Under the pieces are notes generated by a model that ran no database searches, had not been told where the DNA came from, and saw nothing but the letters and a program-made list of their open reading frames with translations. Positions 8,315 to 16,723 of a DNA stretch of 64,000 nucleotides are shown here, one piece after another. Position numbers and translations under genes: made by a program. How positions within the stretch are numbered: the first letter of the stretch is position 1; the number at the start of each line of letters is the position of its first letter. The DNA is from Actinophytocola glycyrrhizae (GTDB lineage Bacteria; Actinomycetota; Actinomycetes; Mycobacteriales; Pseudonocardiaceae): the NCBI RefSeq assembly GCF_042653545.1, contig NZ_JBHSIS010000003.1, positions 558,001 through 622,000 on the forward strand. Direction: 5' to 3'.

Positions 8315-11300
8315 CGCCCGCGGCACCCTCTCGCGGCAGCAGACCGTTCTCCGCGGTGCCGTGTCGCCACAGCGTGGCGTAGTGGCCGTTCTCTGCCAGT
8401 AGTTCGGTGTGGGTGCCCGCTTCCACCACGCGGCCGTCGGACAGGACCAGGATGCGGTCGGCTCTGGCCGCCGTGGCCAGGCGGTGGGCCACCACGAAGG
8501 TGGTTCGCGGGCGGGCCAGGTGTTCGCCGGCGGTCAAGACCACCGACTCCGTCACCGGGTCCAGGGCGGCGGTCGCCTCGTCCAGCAGCAGGATGTCCGG
8601 GTTCACCAGCTCGGCTCTCGCCAGGGCGATCAGCTGGCGCTGGCCCGCGGACAGGCCCTGGCCCCGTTCACCGACCTGCTGGCGGAAACCGGCCGGGAGC
8701 TCGGCGACCATCTGGAGGGCGCCCACCTTGCGGACGGCGTCCTCGATGGCTGCCCGGTCGCCGTTGCCGCCGTCGAGGGACACGCCGTAGCCGACGTTGC
8801 TCGCCACGTCCCCCGTGAACAGGTGCGCCTCCTGCGGGACGACGCCGAGGCGCTGCCGGTACTCGGACGGGTCGTGGTCGCGCAGGTCGACGCCGTCCAC
8901 CAGCACCGCGCCCGCCGTCGGGTCGTAGAAGCGGGCGATCAGCTTGACCACCGTGGACTTGCCCGCGCCGGTCGCGCCGACCAGCGCCACCGTCTCGCCG
9001 GGGGCCACCGTCAGGTTCAGGTCCGCGACGGCCGGGTGGTCGGTGCCCGGGTAGGTGAACGACACGTTCCGCAGCTCCACCGCACCGGCCAGCTTCGGCG
9101 GGACCGGGATCGCCGACGCAGGCGGTGGCACCGACGTCGGCGTGCGCAGCAGGTCCGCGATGCGGCGCAGGCCCACCCTGGCCTGCTGGTAGCCGTCGAA
9201 GACGGTCGACAGCTGCTGCACCGGGGAGAAGAACAGGTTCAGGTACAGCATGAACGCCAGCAGCACACCGATCGACAGGTCGCCGGACGCCACCCGTTGC
9301 GCGCCGACCACCAGCACCGCCGCCCGTGCGAGACCGGCGAGCAACGCCACGAACGGGAAGTACGTCGCCACGTAGCGCTGTGCGCGCAGCCGGGTGCGGC
9401 GGTAGGTGTCGCTGCGCTGCGCGAACTCCTTCGCCGAGTGCTCCTCGCGCGTGAACGCCTGCGCCACCCGCAGACCGGACACGTTCTCCTGCATGTCCGC
9501 GTTCACCGCGCTCACCTGCTCGCGCGCCTGCGAGTACGCGGCCGACGACAGGCGCTGGAAGACCACCGTCGCCGCCACCAGCACCGGCAGCACCGACAAC
9601 GCGACCAGCGCCAGCTGCGGGTCGGTGACGAGCAGCGCGCCCGTGATCGCGACGATCGTCAGCAGGCTCGCCAGCGCACTCGTCAGCCCGGTCTGCAGGA
9701 ACGTCGACAGCGCGTCGACGTCGGTCGTCATCCGCGTCATGATGCGGCCGGCCATCTCGCGCTCGAAGTAGTCCAGCCCGAGTCGCTGCAGGTGGGCGTA
9801 GCTGCGTACCCGCAGCAGGTACAGCAGCCGCTCGCCGACCCGCGCGGTCAGCACCGTGTTCACCGCGTTGTCCGCGAAGCTCAACATCACCAGCACCGCC
9901 GCGATGGCCGTGACCACCCACAGCGCCGTCACGTTGCCGGTGACCACGCCCTTGTCGACGCCCTGCTGGAACAGCATCGGCAGCGCCATCGTCAGCACCG
10001 CGTCGGCGATCACCAGGCCCGCCACGACGACCAGCATCAGCCGCACCGGCTTCAGCAGGCGGCGTAACCGGAAGCCGGGGTCGGGCGCGGTCGGGTCCTC
10101 ACCGCGCAGCACCGGTTTCTCCCCGGCAGGCGGCAGCGCGGCCACCCGGTCGAGCAGCTCCGGGGTCGGCGGGGTGCCGTCCAGCGCACCGGCGATGCGG
10201 GCGCCCCCGACCCCGCCCCGGCCGGGTGGACCCGTCGTCACCTGCGGCGCGCGGGTGCTGCCGGGCTCCTCCTCGACCGAGGTGGGCCACAGCTCCGGGG
10301 TCCAGCCGTCGGCGCCCGGCACCAGCGCCGACACGTCCCGCCCGGTGTCGTCCTCGATCTCCTCGCCCGGACCGGCCAGCAGCGACCGGTACAGCTCGCA
10401 GCGCGCGGTCAGCTCGTCATGCGTGCCGACGTCGACCACTCCGCCCCTGTCGAGCACCGCGATCCGGTCGGCAAGCGCCAGGGTCGACCTGCGGTGCGCG
10501 ATCAGCAGCGTGGTGCGGTCGCGGGTGACCGACCGCAGCGTGTCGTGGATCGCGGCCTCGGTGGCCGTGTCGACCGCGGACGTCGCGTCGTCCAGCACCA
10601 GCACCCGGGGGTCGGACAGCAGTGCCCGCGCGAGCGCCACCCGCTGCCGCTGCCCACCGGACAGCGTGAGCCCGCGCTCGCCGACCACCGTGTCGTACCC
10701 GTCGGGCAGCGCGGTGATGAACCCGTCGGCCTGCGCCGCCCGCGCGGCCGCCCGCACCTCCTCGTCGGTCGCGTCGGGCCGGCCGTAGCGGATGTTGGCC
10801 CGCACGGTGTCGGAGAACAGGAACGCCTCCTCGAACACCACGCCGACCGTGGACCGCAGCGACGCGAGCCGCAGCCGCCGGATGTCCACGCCCCCCACGG
10901 AGATCGTGCCCTCGTGCACGTCGTAGAAGCGGGGCAGGAGCAGCGACACCGTGGACTTCCCGGAGCCGGCCGTGCCGACCAGCGCGAGTGTCTCGCCCGG
11001 CGCGACGTCGAGCGACACCCCGTCGAGCACCGGCTCGCTGCGCGTGTACCCGAACGTCACCCCGGAAAGGCGCACGTCGACCGGCCCGGCAGGCACGTCG
11101 GTGGCGTCCGGCGCGTCGGTCACCGTGGGGTGTGAGTCGATCAGCTCGTACACCCGCTCGACCCCGGCCCGCGCCAGCTGCACGTTCACCAGCAGGCTCG
11201 ACAGCAGCCGTGTCGGGCCGACCAGGTTCGCCACGTAGCTCGCGAACGCCAGGAACGTGCCGAGCGTGACGTCCCCGTTCAGCGCCATGTAGCCGCCGAG

Positions 11301-12119
11301 CGCCAGCACCGCGACCTGGCCGGCGGCAGGCATCGCCACGAGCGTCGCCGCGGGCCGGGACGTCAGCTTCGCGGTGCGCATCCGCTCGCCGAACAGCTTC
11401 CGCGCCGCCTTGTCCAGCCGCGCGACCTCCCTGGCCTCCTGACCGAAGCCCTTGACCACCCGCACGCCGGTGACGGTCTCCTCGACGTGCTGCGCGAGGT
11501 CGGCCGCGCGCTGCTGCGCGGACCACGACGCCGGGAACAGCACCCGCTTGCTGCGGACCGCGACCACCGCCACGACCGGCGTGATCACCAGCGCGATCAA
11601 CGTCAGCAACGGCGACAGCCACAGCATCGCGCCGAGCGCGAGCAGCGCGAACACCACCGTGCCGATCGAAAGCGGCACCATCATCAGCATGCCCTGCACG
11701 ACCTGCAGGTCCGTGATCGACCGGGACACCACCTGGCCGGTGCGCAACGTGTCCTGCTTCGCGCCGTCGAGCCGCTGCACCGCGGCGAACACCTGCTGGC
11801 GCAGGTCGTGCTGCACGTCGAGCGCGAGGCGGCCACCCAGGTAGCGGCGCACGAACGCGGTGCCGAACGTGGACAGCTCCATCAGCACCAGCACCGCGAC
11901 CAGCCACGCGAGGCGCTCGGTCGTGCCTGCCACCGCGTCGTCGACGACGAGCTTCACCAGCACCGGGCCCGCGGCCTGGAAGCCGACACCGATGACCGAC
12001 GAGACGACGGAGAGCACGACCAGCCGCCGGTGCCGCCAGCAGGCGGCACTCAACCGGCGGATCCAGCGTTGCTGGGTCGCTCCGCGGGCTTCGCTCCGGT
12101 TAGGGGAGGTCTTCGACAC
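8271..12119 (-). CDS. Fused ABC exporter with two TMD-NBD halves
   Basis: About 1,280 residues: two complete ABC exporter halves on one chain, each a six-helix transmembrane domain followed by a nucleotide-binding domain. Half 1 has Walker A GTAGSGKST, signature LSGGQ, Walker B VLVLDDATSAVD and H-loop IAHR. Half 2 has Walker A GATGAGKST, signature LSAGQ, Walker B ILLLDEATAALD and H-loop VAHR. Half 1 has Asp where the catalytic Glu is expected, and half 2 has a deviant signature. Together these would make one degenerate ATP site, as in known heterodimeric exporters. The substrate is unknown; drugs or lipids are typical. The start is uncertain: GTG at 12119 is chosen, but frames remain open to a TTG at 12182. 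Its 3' end overlaps EspG. Confidence 0.85.
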   Translation of the reverse strand: MSKTSPNRSEARGATQQRWIRRLSAACWRHRRLVVLSVVSSVIGVGFQAAGPVLVKLVVDDAVAGTTERLAWLVAVLVLMELSTFGTAFVRRYLGGRLALDVQHDLRQQVFAAVQRLDGAKQDTLRTGQVVSRSITDLQVVQGMLMMVPLSIGTVVFALLALGAMLWLSPLLTLIALVITPVVAVVAVRSKRVLFPASWSAQQRAADLAQHVEETVTGVRVVKGFGQEAREVARLDKAARKLFGERMRTAKLTSRPAATLVAMPAAGQVAVLALGGYMALNGDVTLGTFLAFASYVANLVGPTRLLSSLLVNVQLARAGVERVYELIDSHPTVTDAPDATDVPAGPVDVRLSGVTFGYTRSEPVLDGVSLDVAPGETLALVGTAGSGKSTVSLLLPRFYDVHEGTISVGGVDIRRLRLASLRSTVGVVFEEAFLFSDTVRANIRYGRPDATDEEVRAAARAAQADGFITALPDGYDTVVGERGLTLSGGQRQRVALARALLSDPRVLVLDDATSAVDTATEAAIHDTLRSVTRDRTTLLIAHRRSTLALADRIAVLDRGGVVDVGTHDELTARCELYRSLLAGPGEEIEDDTGRDVSALVPGADGWTPELWPTSVEEEPGSTRAPQVTTGPPGRGGVGGARIAGALDGTPPTPELLDRVAALPPAGEKPVLRGEDPTAPDPGFRLRRLLKPVRLMLVVVAGLVIADAVLTMALPMLFQQGVDKGVVTGNVTALWVVTAIAAVLVMLSFADNAVNTVLTARVGERLLYLLRVRSYAHLQRLGLDYFEREMAGRIMTRMTTDVDALSTFLQTGLTSALASLLTIVAITGALLVTDPQLALVALSVLPVLVAATVVFQRLSSAAYSQAREQVSAVNADMQENVSGLRVAQAFTREEHSAKEFAQRSDTYRRTRLRAQRYVATYFPFVALLAGLARAAVLVVGAQRVASGDLSIGVLLAFMLYLNLFFSPVQQLSTVFDGYQQARVGLRRIADLLRTPTSVPPPASAIPVPPKLAGAVELRNVSFTYPGTDHPAVADLNLTVAPGETVALVGATGAGKSTVVKLIARFYDPTAGAVLVDGVDLRDHDPSEYRQRLGVVPQEAHLFTGDVASNVGYGVSLDGGNGDRAAIEDAVRKVGALQMVAELPAGFRQQVGERGQGLSAGQRQLIALARAELVNPDILLLDEATAALDPVTESVVLTAGEHLARPRTTFVVAHRLATAARADRILVLSDGRVVEAGTHTELLAENGHYATLWRHGTAENGLLPREGAAGVRSALDEAGLDAHR

Positions 12120-12165
12120 GAAACCCACATTAGGCGCGACCACCGACAGTCCAGGGCCGCGAACG

Positions 12166-12198
12166 ACGACGGGGCCCGCCAATGGCGGACCCCGTCGT
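12166..12198 (-). terminator. Strong hairpin after the ABC-2 permease gene
   Basis: Arms of 15 bp (12166-12180 and 12184-12198) with one mismatch and an AAT loop, 13 bp downstream of the permease stop. No U-tract follows, as is usual in high-GC actinobacteria. It likely ends the ABC-2 operon just before the exporter gene. Confidence 0.65.
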
Positions 12199-12211
12199 CT
12201 GGTTCAGCCGA

Positions 12212-13114
12212 TCAGGTGATGTCGCGCGTCCGGTTCCGCATGATGCCCAGCAGGAAGAAGATGCTGGTCCACACCAGGAACACGAGGCCGGACAGCCACA
12301 GCGACAGCGCGCCCGGCGCACCCGCGATACCGCGCACGACCTGCTCGAACTCCTCGCGGCCCTCGGTGTCGACGACACCGCCCGCGTTCTGGACGAGGTC
12401 GATGACCTGTGCGGAGAGCACCTGGCTCGCGGTCGCGCCGGTCAGCCCGTTCGCGGAGCCGTTCGGCAGGAAGCCCGCCAGGTAGGAGCCCTCGGTGAGG
12501 CCCGTCATGACCAGGTCGCCGATCGGGCCGACGATCAGCGAGTAGATCAGCAGGACCACCAGCGCGCCGACCGGCGAGCCGAACAGCGCGCCGATGCCGA
12601 GGCCGAACAGCGTCCACAGCAGACAGCCGAGGATGCCGGACAGCCCGATCATCAGCCACTGGCCCGCGTCCGGCAGGTACTCGCTCTTCGAGCCGAGCGC
12701 GGTGCCGATGCTCGCCCCCAGCGCGATCACCAGGCCGTACAGCAGACCCCAGATGACGTACGTGATGGCCTTGGCCGACAGCAGCGAACCGCGGGTGGGC
12801 GCGGTCAGGAAGCTCGTGGTGATCGTGCGGCGCGACAGCTCGCTCGCCAGCGCCAGCGTGCCGAAGATCATCGGGAAGATCGTCGCGATGTTCATGCTGC
12901 GCGTCAGCGCGATCACCGACCAGGACAGGTCGTCGAAGGAGATGTCGAACTCCTCGATGATGTCCGCGTCGGAGATGTCGCTGACGATCGACGTGATCAG
13001 CGCCGAGACACCCCACGCCCAGCCGAGTGCGAGCAGCACGGCCGGGATCATCATCGCCCACCACATCTTGGTGGTGAGGATCTTGCGGAACTCCGCCTTG
13101 ATCAGGTTGCCCAT
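12212..13114 (-). CDS. ABC-2 type transporter permease
   Basis: A 300-residue integral membrane protein starting MGNLIKAEFRKILTTKMWW, the typical amphipathic entry of ABC-2 permeases. It has about six hydrophobic segments: near the N-terminus, around 100-120, then a cluster with ALGASIGTALG, ILGCLLWTLFGLGIGALFG, PVGALVVLLIYSLIVG and a last helix LWLSGLVFLVWTSIFFLLG. It is the membrane partner of the ATPase encoded just upstream: the ATPase stop and this ATG share a base at 13114. The pair would form an exporter of unknown substrate. Confidence 0.88.
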   Translation of the reverse strand: MGNLIKAEFRKILTTKMWWAMMIPAVLLALGWAWGVSALITSIVSDISDADIIEEFDISFDDLSWSVIALTRSMNIATIFPMIFGTLALASELSRRTITTSFLTAPTRGSLLSAKAITYVIWGLLYGLVIALGASIGTALGSKSEYLPDAGQWLMIGLSGILGCLLWTLFGLGIGALFGSPVGALVVLLIYSLIVGPIGDLVMTGLTEGSYLAGFLPNGSANGLTGATASQVLSAQVIDLVQNAGGVVDTEGREEFEQVVRGIAGAPGALSLWLSGLVFLVWTSIFFLLGIMRNRTRDIT

Positions 13115-14442
13115 CAGTTGTTGCCTCCGTCCGGGCCGCCGGAGTCCGGGTTCTTGTCACTGGGTGGTGGTGGCGGTGGCGCGACGGGCGCCTGCACCGG
13201 CTGCGGGCCGCTCGGCGGCTGCCCCCAGTCCTGCGGTGGCTGGGGCGGCTGCGGTGGTTGCACCTGCTGGGGCTGCTGTTGCCACCCGCCCGGCGGGGTC
13301 TGCGCGGGCGGCGCGTAACCCTGCGGCGGCTGCTGCTGGTACTGCGGCTGCTGGTAGCCCTGCGGCGGCGTGCCCTGCGGTGCCTGCTGCCACCCGCCCG
13401 GCGGCGTCTGGTAGCCCTGCTGGGGCTGCTGCTGGTAGCCCTGCGGCGGCGCCTGCTGGTAGCCCTGGGGCGGGCCGGGCTGCTGGTACCCGGGCGGGAT
13501 CGGCGGCAGCTGGCCGTGTGCGACCTGCCCTGGCGCCGAGTACTGACCGCTCGTGAGCGCGAAGAACATCTGCTCGAGGTCGGCCCGCTCCTCCTGCACG
13601 CCGTACAGCGCGACACCCGCCTGCGCTGCGATGTCACCGATCTGCTGCACGGTCGCGCCCACCACGGCGAGCTTGCCGTCCGGCGTCGGGGCGACCTCGG
13701 TGATCTTGGCCTCCTGCAGCGCGACCGCGAGCTTCTGCGGGTCGGCCGGCTGGACGATCACCCTGCTCTTCTGCGCCTTGCGCAGGTCGTCGAGCATGCC
13801 GTAGTACATCGTCTGGCCACGGCTGATGATCACCACCTGGTCGATGGTCTGCTCGACCTCGGCCAGCAGGTGGCTGGAGATCAGCACCGTGCGGCCGCTC
13901 TGCGCGAACGCCCTGAGGAACGTGCGCAGCCACGCGATGCCCTCGGGGTCGAGACCGTTCGCGGGCTCGTCGAGCACCAGCACCTGCGGGTCGCCGAGCA
14001 GCGCGGTGGCCAGCGCGAGGCGCTGCTTCATGCCGAGCGAGAAGCCACCGGCCGCGCGGTTGCCCGCGGCGGCGAGACCGACCAGGTTCAGCACCTCGTC
14101 GGCGCGCTGGTCCGGCACGCCCATCGCGGCGCCGTACACCCGGAGGTGATCCCGCGCCGTGCGGCCGGGGTGGAAGCCCTGCGCCTCCAGCACGCCGCCC
14201 ACGATCCGGCCGGGGTTGCCGAGCCGGTTGAACGGCTGGCCGTTGATCGTCGCGTGGCCTGCCGTCGGCGTGACCAGGCCGAGCAGCATGCGCAGCGTGG
14301 TGGTCTTGCCGGAGCCGTTCGGGCCCAGGAAGCCGGTCACCGACCCGGGTTCCACCTGGAAACTGAGGTTCTGTACCGCGGCGACCTGACCGAAGTTCTT
14401 GCTCAGGTTCTGCACCACGATGCGGCCGCTGCCGTCCGACAC
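13114..14442 (-). CDS. ABC transporter ATPase with long Pro/Gln-rich tail
   Basis: 442 residues. The first 300 or so are a standard ABC-2-type ATPase: Walker A GPNGSGKTT, signature FSLGMKQRLALA, Walker B VLVLDEPANGLDPEG and an H-loop SSHLLAEVE. The last 125 or so residues are an unusual disordered tail built from repeats such as PPQGYQQ and TPPGGWQQ, ending in a poly-Pro run and SDKNPDSGGPDGGNN. GTG at 14442 is chosen because AGGAGG lies 4 bp before it; an ATG at 14481 is also in frame but has no good ribosome site. It is coupled to the permease gene downstream. The tail may bind a partner or other proteins, but this is unknown. Confidence 0.9.
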   Translation of the reverse strand: MSDGSGRIVVQNLSKNFGQVAAVQNLSFQVEPGSVTGFLGPNGSGKTTTLRMLLGLVTPTAGHATINGQPFNRLGNPGRIVGGVLEAQGFHPGRTARDHLRVYGAAMGVPDQRADEVLNLVGLAAAGNRAAGGFSLGMKQRLALATALLGDPQVLVLDEPANGLDPEGIAWLRTFLRAFAQSGRTVLISSHLLAEVEQTIDQVVIISRGQTMYYGMLDDLRKAQKSRVIVQPADPQKLAVALQEAKITEVAPTPDGKLAVVGATVQQIGDIAAQAGVALYGVQEERADLEQMFFALTSGQYSAPGQVAHGQLPPIPPGYQQPGPPQGYQQAPPQGYQQQPQQGYQTPPGGWQQAPQGTPPQGYQQPQYQQQPPQGYAPPAQTPPGGWQQQPQQVQPPQPPQPPQDWGQPPSGPQPVQAPVAPPPPPPSDKNPDSGGPDGGNN

Positions 14443-14529
14443 GTGTCCTCCTGCTCCGCCTGCGGGTTTCGTGCGGGTCATCTTGCCGCATGGCGTCAGC
14501 GGGGTTGTGCCGAACGGGGTAGTTGGGAG

Positions 14530-14835
14530 TCAGTCGCCGCTGCGGCGGCGGTGCGGTACCTCCTCCCCGATGAGCTGCTCGTGGGCGGTCCGCCACACCT
14601 GGCACGGCCAGCGACGTGCGCGGATGCGGGTGCGGCAGGCCATGCAGCGGCCGTCGGAGCCGGGGCGGTGGACGGCCAGCAGGCGGCGCCAGCCGTCGGC
14701 GAGGCGGCGCAGTTCGGTGCGGGCCAGCGGGAGCAGGGTCGACGGGTCGGCCTTCCCGGCCTCCTCGTCGAGCGCGGCGAGCCGGGCCAGCACAGCGCGG
14801 CGGGTGTCGTCCATGGCGGGCCACACGGCGCTCAC
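14530..14835 (-). CDS. Small Cys-containing hypothetical protein
   Basis: 101 residues: a Leu/Ala-rich N-terminal helix pair (DDTRRAVLARLAALDEEAG) followed by GRCMACRTRIRARRWPCQVW, with three cysteines that could bind a metal, then WRTAHEQLIGEE. I recall similar short proteins in other Pseudonocardiaceae, but no function is known to me. The GTG start overlaps the stop of the upstream small gene (GTGA), so the two are co-translated. An internal ATG at 14814 is an alternative start. Confidence 0.6.
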   Translation of the reverse strand: MSAVWPAMDDTRRAVLARLAALDEEAGKADPSTLLPLARTELRRLADGWRRLLAVHRPGSDGRCMACRTRIRARRWPCQVWRTAHEQLIGEEVPHRRRSGD

Positions 14836-15041
14836 CCGGCCTGTCGGCCCGGATGGTGGTCGGTGCGGACGGCGGCCTGGTCGAGAGCGAGCCCGAGGCC
14901 CCTGGCCTGCTGCGCGGACAGCACCGCGGCGGCACCAGGAGGGGGGACGAGCACGACCCTCTCGTTTTCGACCAGCACCATCAACGCCCGGTCCCGGCCG
15001 AACGGATCGATACAACGAACGGACCAGCGGGGTTCAGTCAC
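14832..15041 (-). CDS. Small hypothetical protein, operon partner
   Basis: 69 residues starting MTEPRWSVRCIDPFGRDRAL, with a strand pattern LMVLVENERVVLVPPPG and a C-terminal helix AAVLSAQQARGLGLALDQAAV. It looks like a compact beta-hairpin plus helix protein of a conserved actinobacterial type with unknown role. Its stop overlaps the next small gene, giving a two-gene unit of its own behind the ABC-2 operon. The promoter lies in the gene-free segment upstream of 15041. Confidence 0.6.
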   Translation of the reverse strand: MTEPRWSVRCIDPFGRDRALMVLVENERVVLVPPPGAAAVLSAQQARGLGLALDQAAVRTDHHPGRQAG

Positions 15042-15245
15042 GATCTCGACATCGGCCTCGGAATGAGCCGACCGAAGTGGTAATAGGGGGACTTCACTCC
15101 ATTGCCTCCATTCTCACTCGATCGAGCGTTCCCCTCGGGTGACGAGTCGCCGTATGGGTAGTCACTGATGCGGTGCGCAGCGTGAACGGCGCTCGGGATA
15201 CGGACGGTGTCGACTTGAGAACTAATGAAACTCACCGGACCCCAG

Positions 15246-15417
15246 TTGCACCGTTCCCAGCCCCGTACCTTTAAGCTTGCACGTGGCGGCCCGCTCCCAG
15301 TGACCCCCAGGCTGGTTGAGCGGGCCGCCCTCGTGTCCGGGTTCGACGGTCGCCGAACCCTTTCGATCGCCTGTTCCTACGCGAACACCCTGTCGCCCAT
15401 TTGCGACAGGGTGTTCG
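15246..15417 (+). ncRNA. Possible small RNA: promoter-like boxes and three hairpins
   Basis: The 440-bp gap 15042-15484 has no convincing gene. Within it TTGCAC (15246-15251) and TTTAAG (15270-15275) are 18 bp apart, like a -35/-10 pair. Immediately after comes a 12-bp perfect stem (15285-15296 with 15318-15329) whose loop carries a GACCCCCAGG stretch. A 7-bp stem at 15339-15360 follows, then a 14-bp perfect stem at 15382-15417. C-rich loops between strong stems recall the actinobacterial 6C RNA, but I cannot confirm a match. The alternative is simply untranscribed structured DNA plus a terminator. Confidence 0.35.
15382..15417. terminator. 14-bp perfect hairpin, likely bidirectional terminator
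   Basis: Stem 15382-15395 pairs perfectly with 15404-15417 around an 8-nt loop. It lies 67 bp beyond the ald stop on one side and at the end of the hairpin cluster on the other, and on the plus strand it is followed by GTTTATG. It is the best terminator candidate for ald and for any plus-strand transcript from 15280. Confidence 0.6.
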
Positions 15418-15484
15418 GTTTATGCTTACGGGCGTGCGTTTTTCGGACGGCCGTGTCGTTTCCGCTTTTCGCCAGGGGTGTTGA

Positions 15485-16600
15485 TTAGTTGACCAATTCG
15501 GTCAACGGGGTGTGGGGCAGGTTGTGGGCCGCCGCGACCGGGCCGTTCGTCAGCGCGCCCGCGTGTGTGTTCAGGCCAAGTGCCAGCGCCTGGTCCGCCC
15601 GCAGCGCGGTCTCCCAGCCCTTGCCCGCCAGCGCGGTCGCGTACGGCAGCGTGACGTTGGTCAGCGCGTACGTGGACGTCCTCGGCACCGCGCCCGGCAT
15701 GTTCGCCACACAGTAGAAGACCGACTGGTGCACCTCGTACGTCGGCTCGGCGTGCGTGGTCGGGCGCGAGTCGGCGAAGCAGCCGCCCTGGTCGATCGCG
15801 ATGTCGACGAGCACGGAGCCCGGCTTCATGTCCGCCACCAGCTCGTTGCCGATCAGCTTCGGTGCCCGCGCGCCCGGCACCAGCACCGCGCCGATCACCA
15901 GGTCCGCCTCCCTGGCGGCCTGCTCGACGGCGTACCGGTTCGACGTGATGGTGCGCAGCCGTCCCTGGAACTGGGCGTCGATCTGCCGCAGCCGGTCGAC
16001 GTTGGTGTCCAGGACCTGCACGTCCGCGCCCATGCCGACCGCGATCGTCGCCGCGTTCAGGCCCGCGACGCCGCCGCCGATCACCACGACACGGGCAGGG
16101 GCGACGCCCGGCACACCACCCGGCAGCACCCCTCGGCCGCCGGAGGGCTTCATCATCGCGTACGCGCCCACCTGCGGCGCGAGCCTGCCTGCCACCTCGG
16201 ACATGGGCGCGAGCAGCGGCAGCGCGCCGTTCGCGGTCTGCACCGTCTCGTAGGCGATCGCGGTCGTGCCGGCCTCGATCAGCGCCTTCGTCAGCGCCTC
16301 GTCCGCGGCGAGGTGCAGGTAGGTGAACAGCACCTGGTCCCTGCGCAGCAGCGGGTACTCCGACGCGATGGGCTCCTTGACCTTCATGACCATCTCGCCC
16401 TCGGCCCACACGTCCTCGGCCTTGGCCAGGACCTTCGCGCCGGCGGCGAGGTACTCCTCGTCGGTGATCGCGGAGCCGAGCCCGGCGCCCGCCTCGACGA
16501 ACACGTCGTGCCCGTGCGCGGTCAGCTCGTGAACGCCCGCCGGGGTCATGGCGACCCGGTACTCGTGGTTCTTGATCTCCCGGGGAACGGCGATCTGCAC
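15485..16600 (-). CDS. ald: Alanine dehydrogenase
   Basis: 371 residues, exactly the usual family length. Alanine dehydrogenase interconverts L-alanine and pyruvate plus ammonia with NAD, in the cytoplasm. Visible are the N-terminal IAVPREIKNHEYRVAMTP, with the Arg and Lys that bind substrate, the catalytic His in FTYLHLA, and the Rossmann motif VVVIGGGVAGLNAA. GTG at 16600 gives the canonical start, with AGGA about 9 bp upstream; upstream in-frame codons do not look like the family. A PucR-type regulator gene lies just upstream on the same strand, and an inverted repeat lies in the gap between them. Confidence 0.93.
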   Translation of the reverse strand: MQIAVPREIKNHEYRVAMTPAGVHELTAHGHDVFVEAGAGLGSAITDEEYLAAGAKVLAKAEDVWAEGEMVMKVKEPIASEYPLLRRDQVLFTYLHLAADEALTKALIEAGTTAIAYETVQTANGALPLLAPMSEVAGRLAPQVGAYAMMKPSGGRGVLPGGVPGVAPARVVVIGGGVAGLNAATIAVGMGADVQVLDTNVDRLRQIDAQFQGRLRTITSNRYAVEQAAREADLVIGAVLVPGARAPKLIGNELVADMKPGSVLVDIAIDQGGCFADSRPTTHAEPTYEVHQSVFYCVANMPGAVPRTSTYALTNVTLPYATALAGKGWETALRADQALALGLNTHAGALTNGPVAAAHNLPHTPLTELVN

Positions 16601-16644
16601 GGCTGTGGTCCTTCCCGACAATGGGCCAAGTGGGTGTCGTACAC

Positions 16645-16678
16645 CACGATGAAATAACAATAAGTAAGTGTCATCGTG
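16645..16678. promoter_or_regulatory. Inverted repeat in the ald upstream region
   Basis: CACGATGA (16645-16652) and TCATCGTG (16671-16678) form perfect 8-bp arms around an 18-bp AT-rich spacer containing AATAAGTAAG. This sits 45 bp upstream of the ald start in otherwise GC-rich DNA. It is a good candidate operator for the neighbouring PucR-type regulator; that link is inference. Confidence 0.45.
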
Positions 16679-16723
16679 TCGCTGGAACCAGAATCGAGGC
16701 TCGCTGTAGTGCTGGTGGCACAG

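Noticed and set aside
8409..10067. Long plus-strand frames opposite the ABC exporter
   Set aside because: Compositionally biased (Gln/Arg/His) shadow of the real gene, with no start signals or homology.
15225..15488. An 87-codon plus-strand frame across the hairpin cluster
   Set aside because: It reads through three strong stems, has no ribosome site, and ends overlapping ald; the structure suggests RNA or terminator rather than protein.
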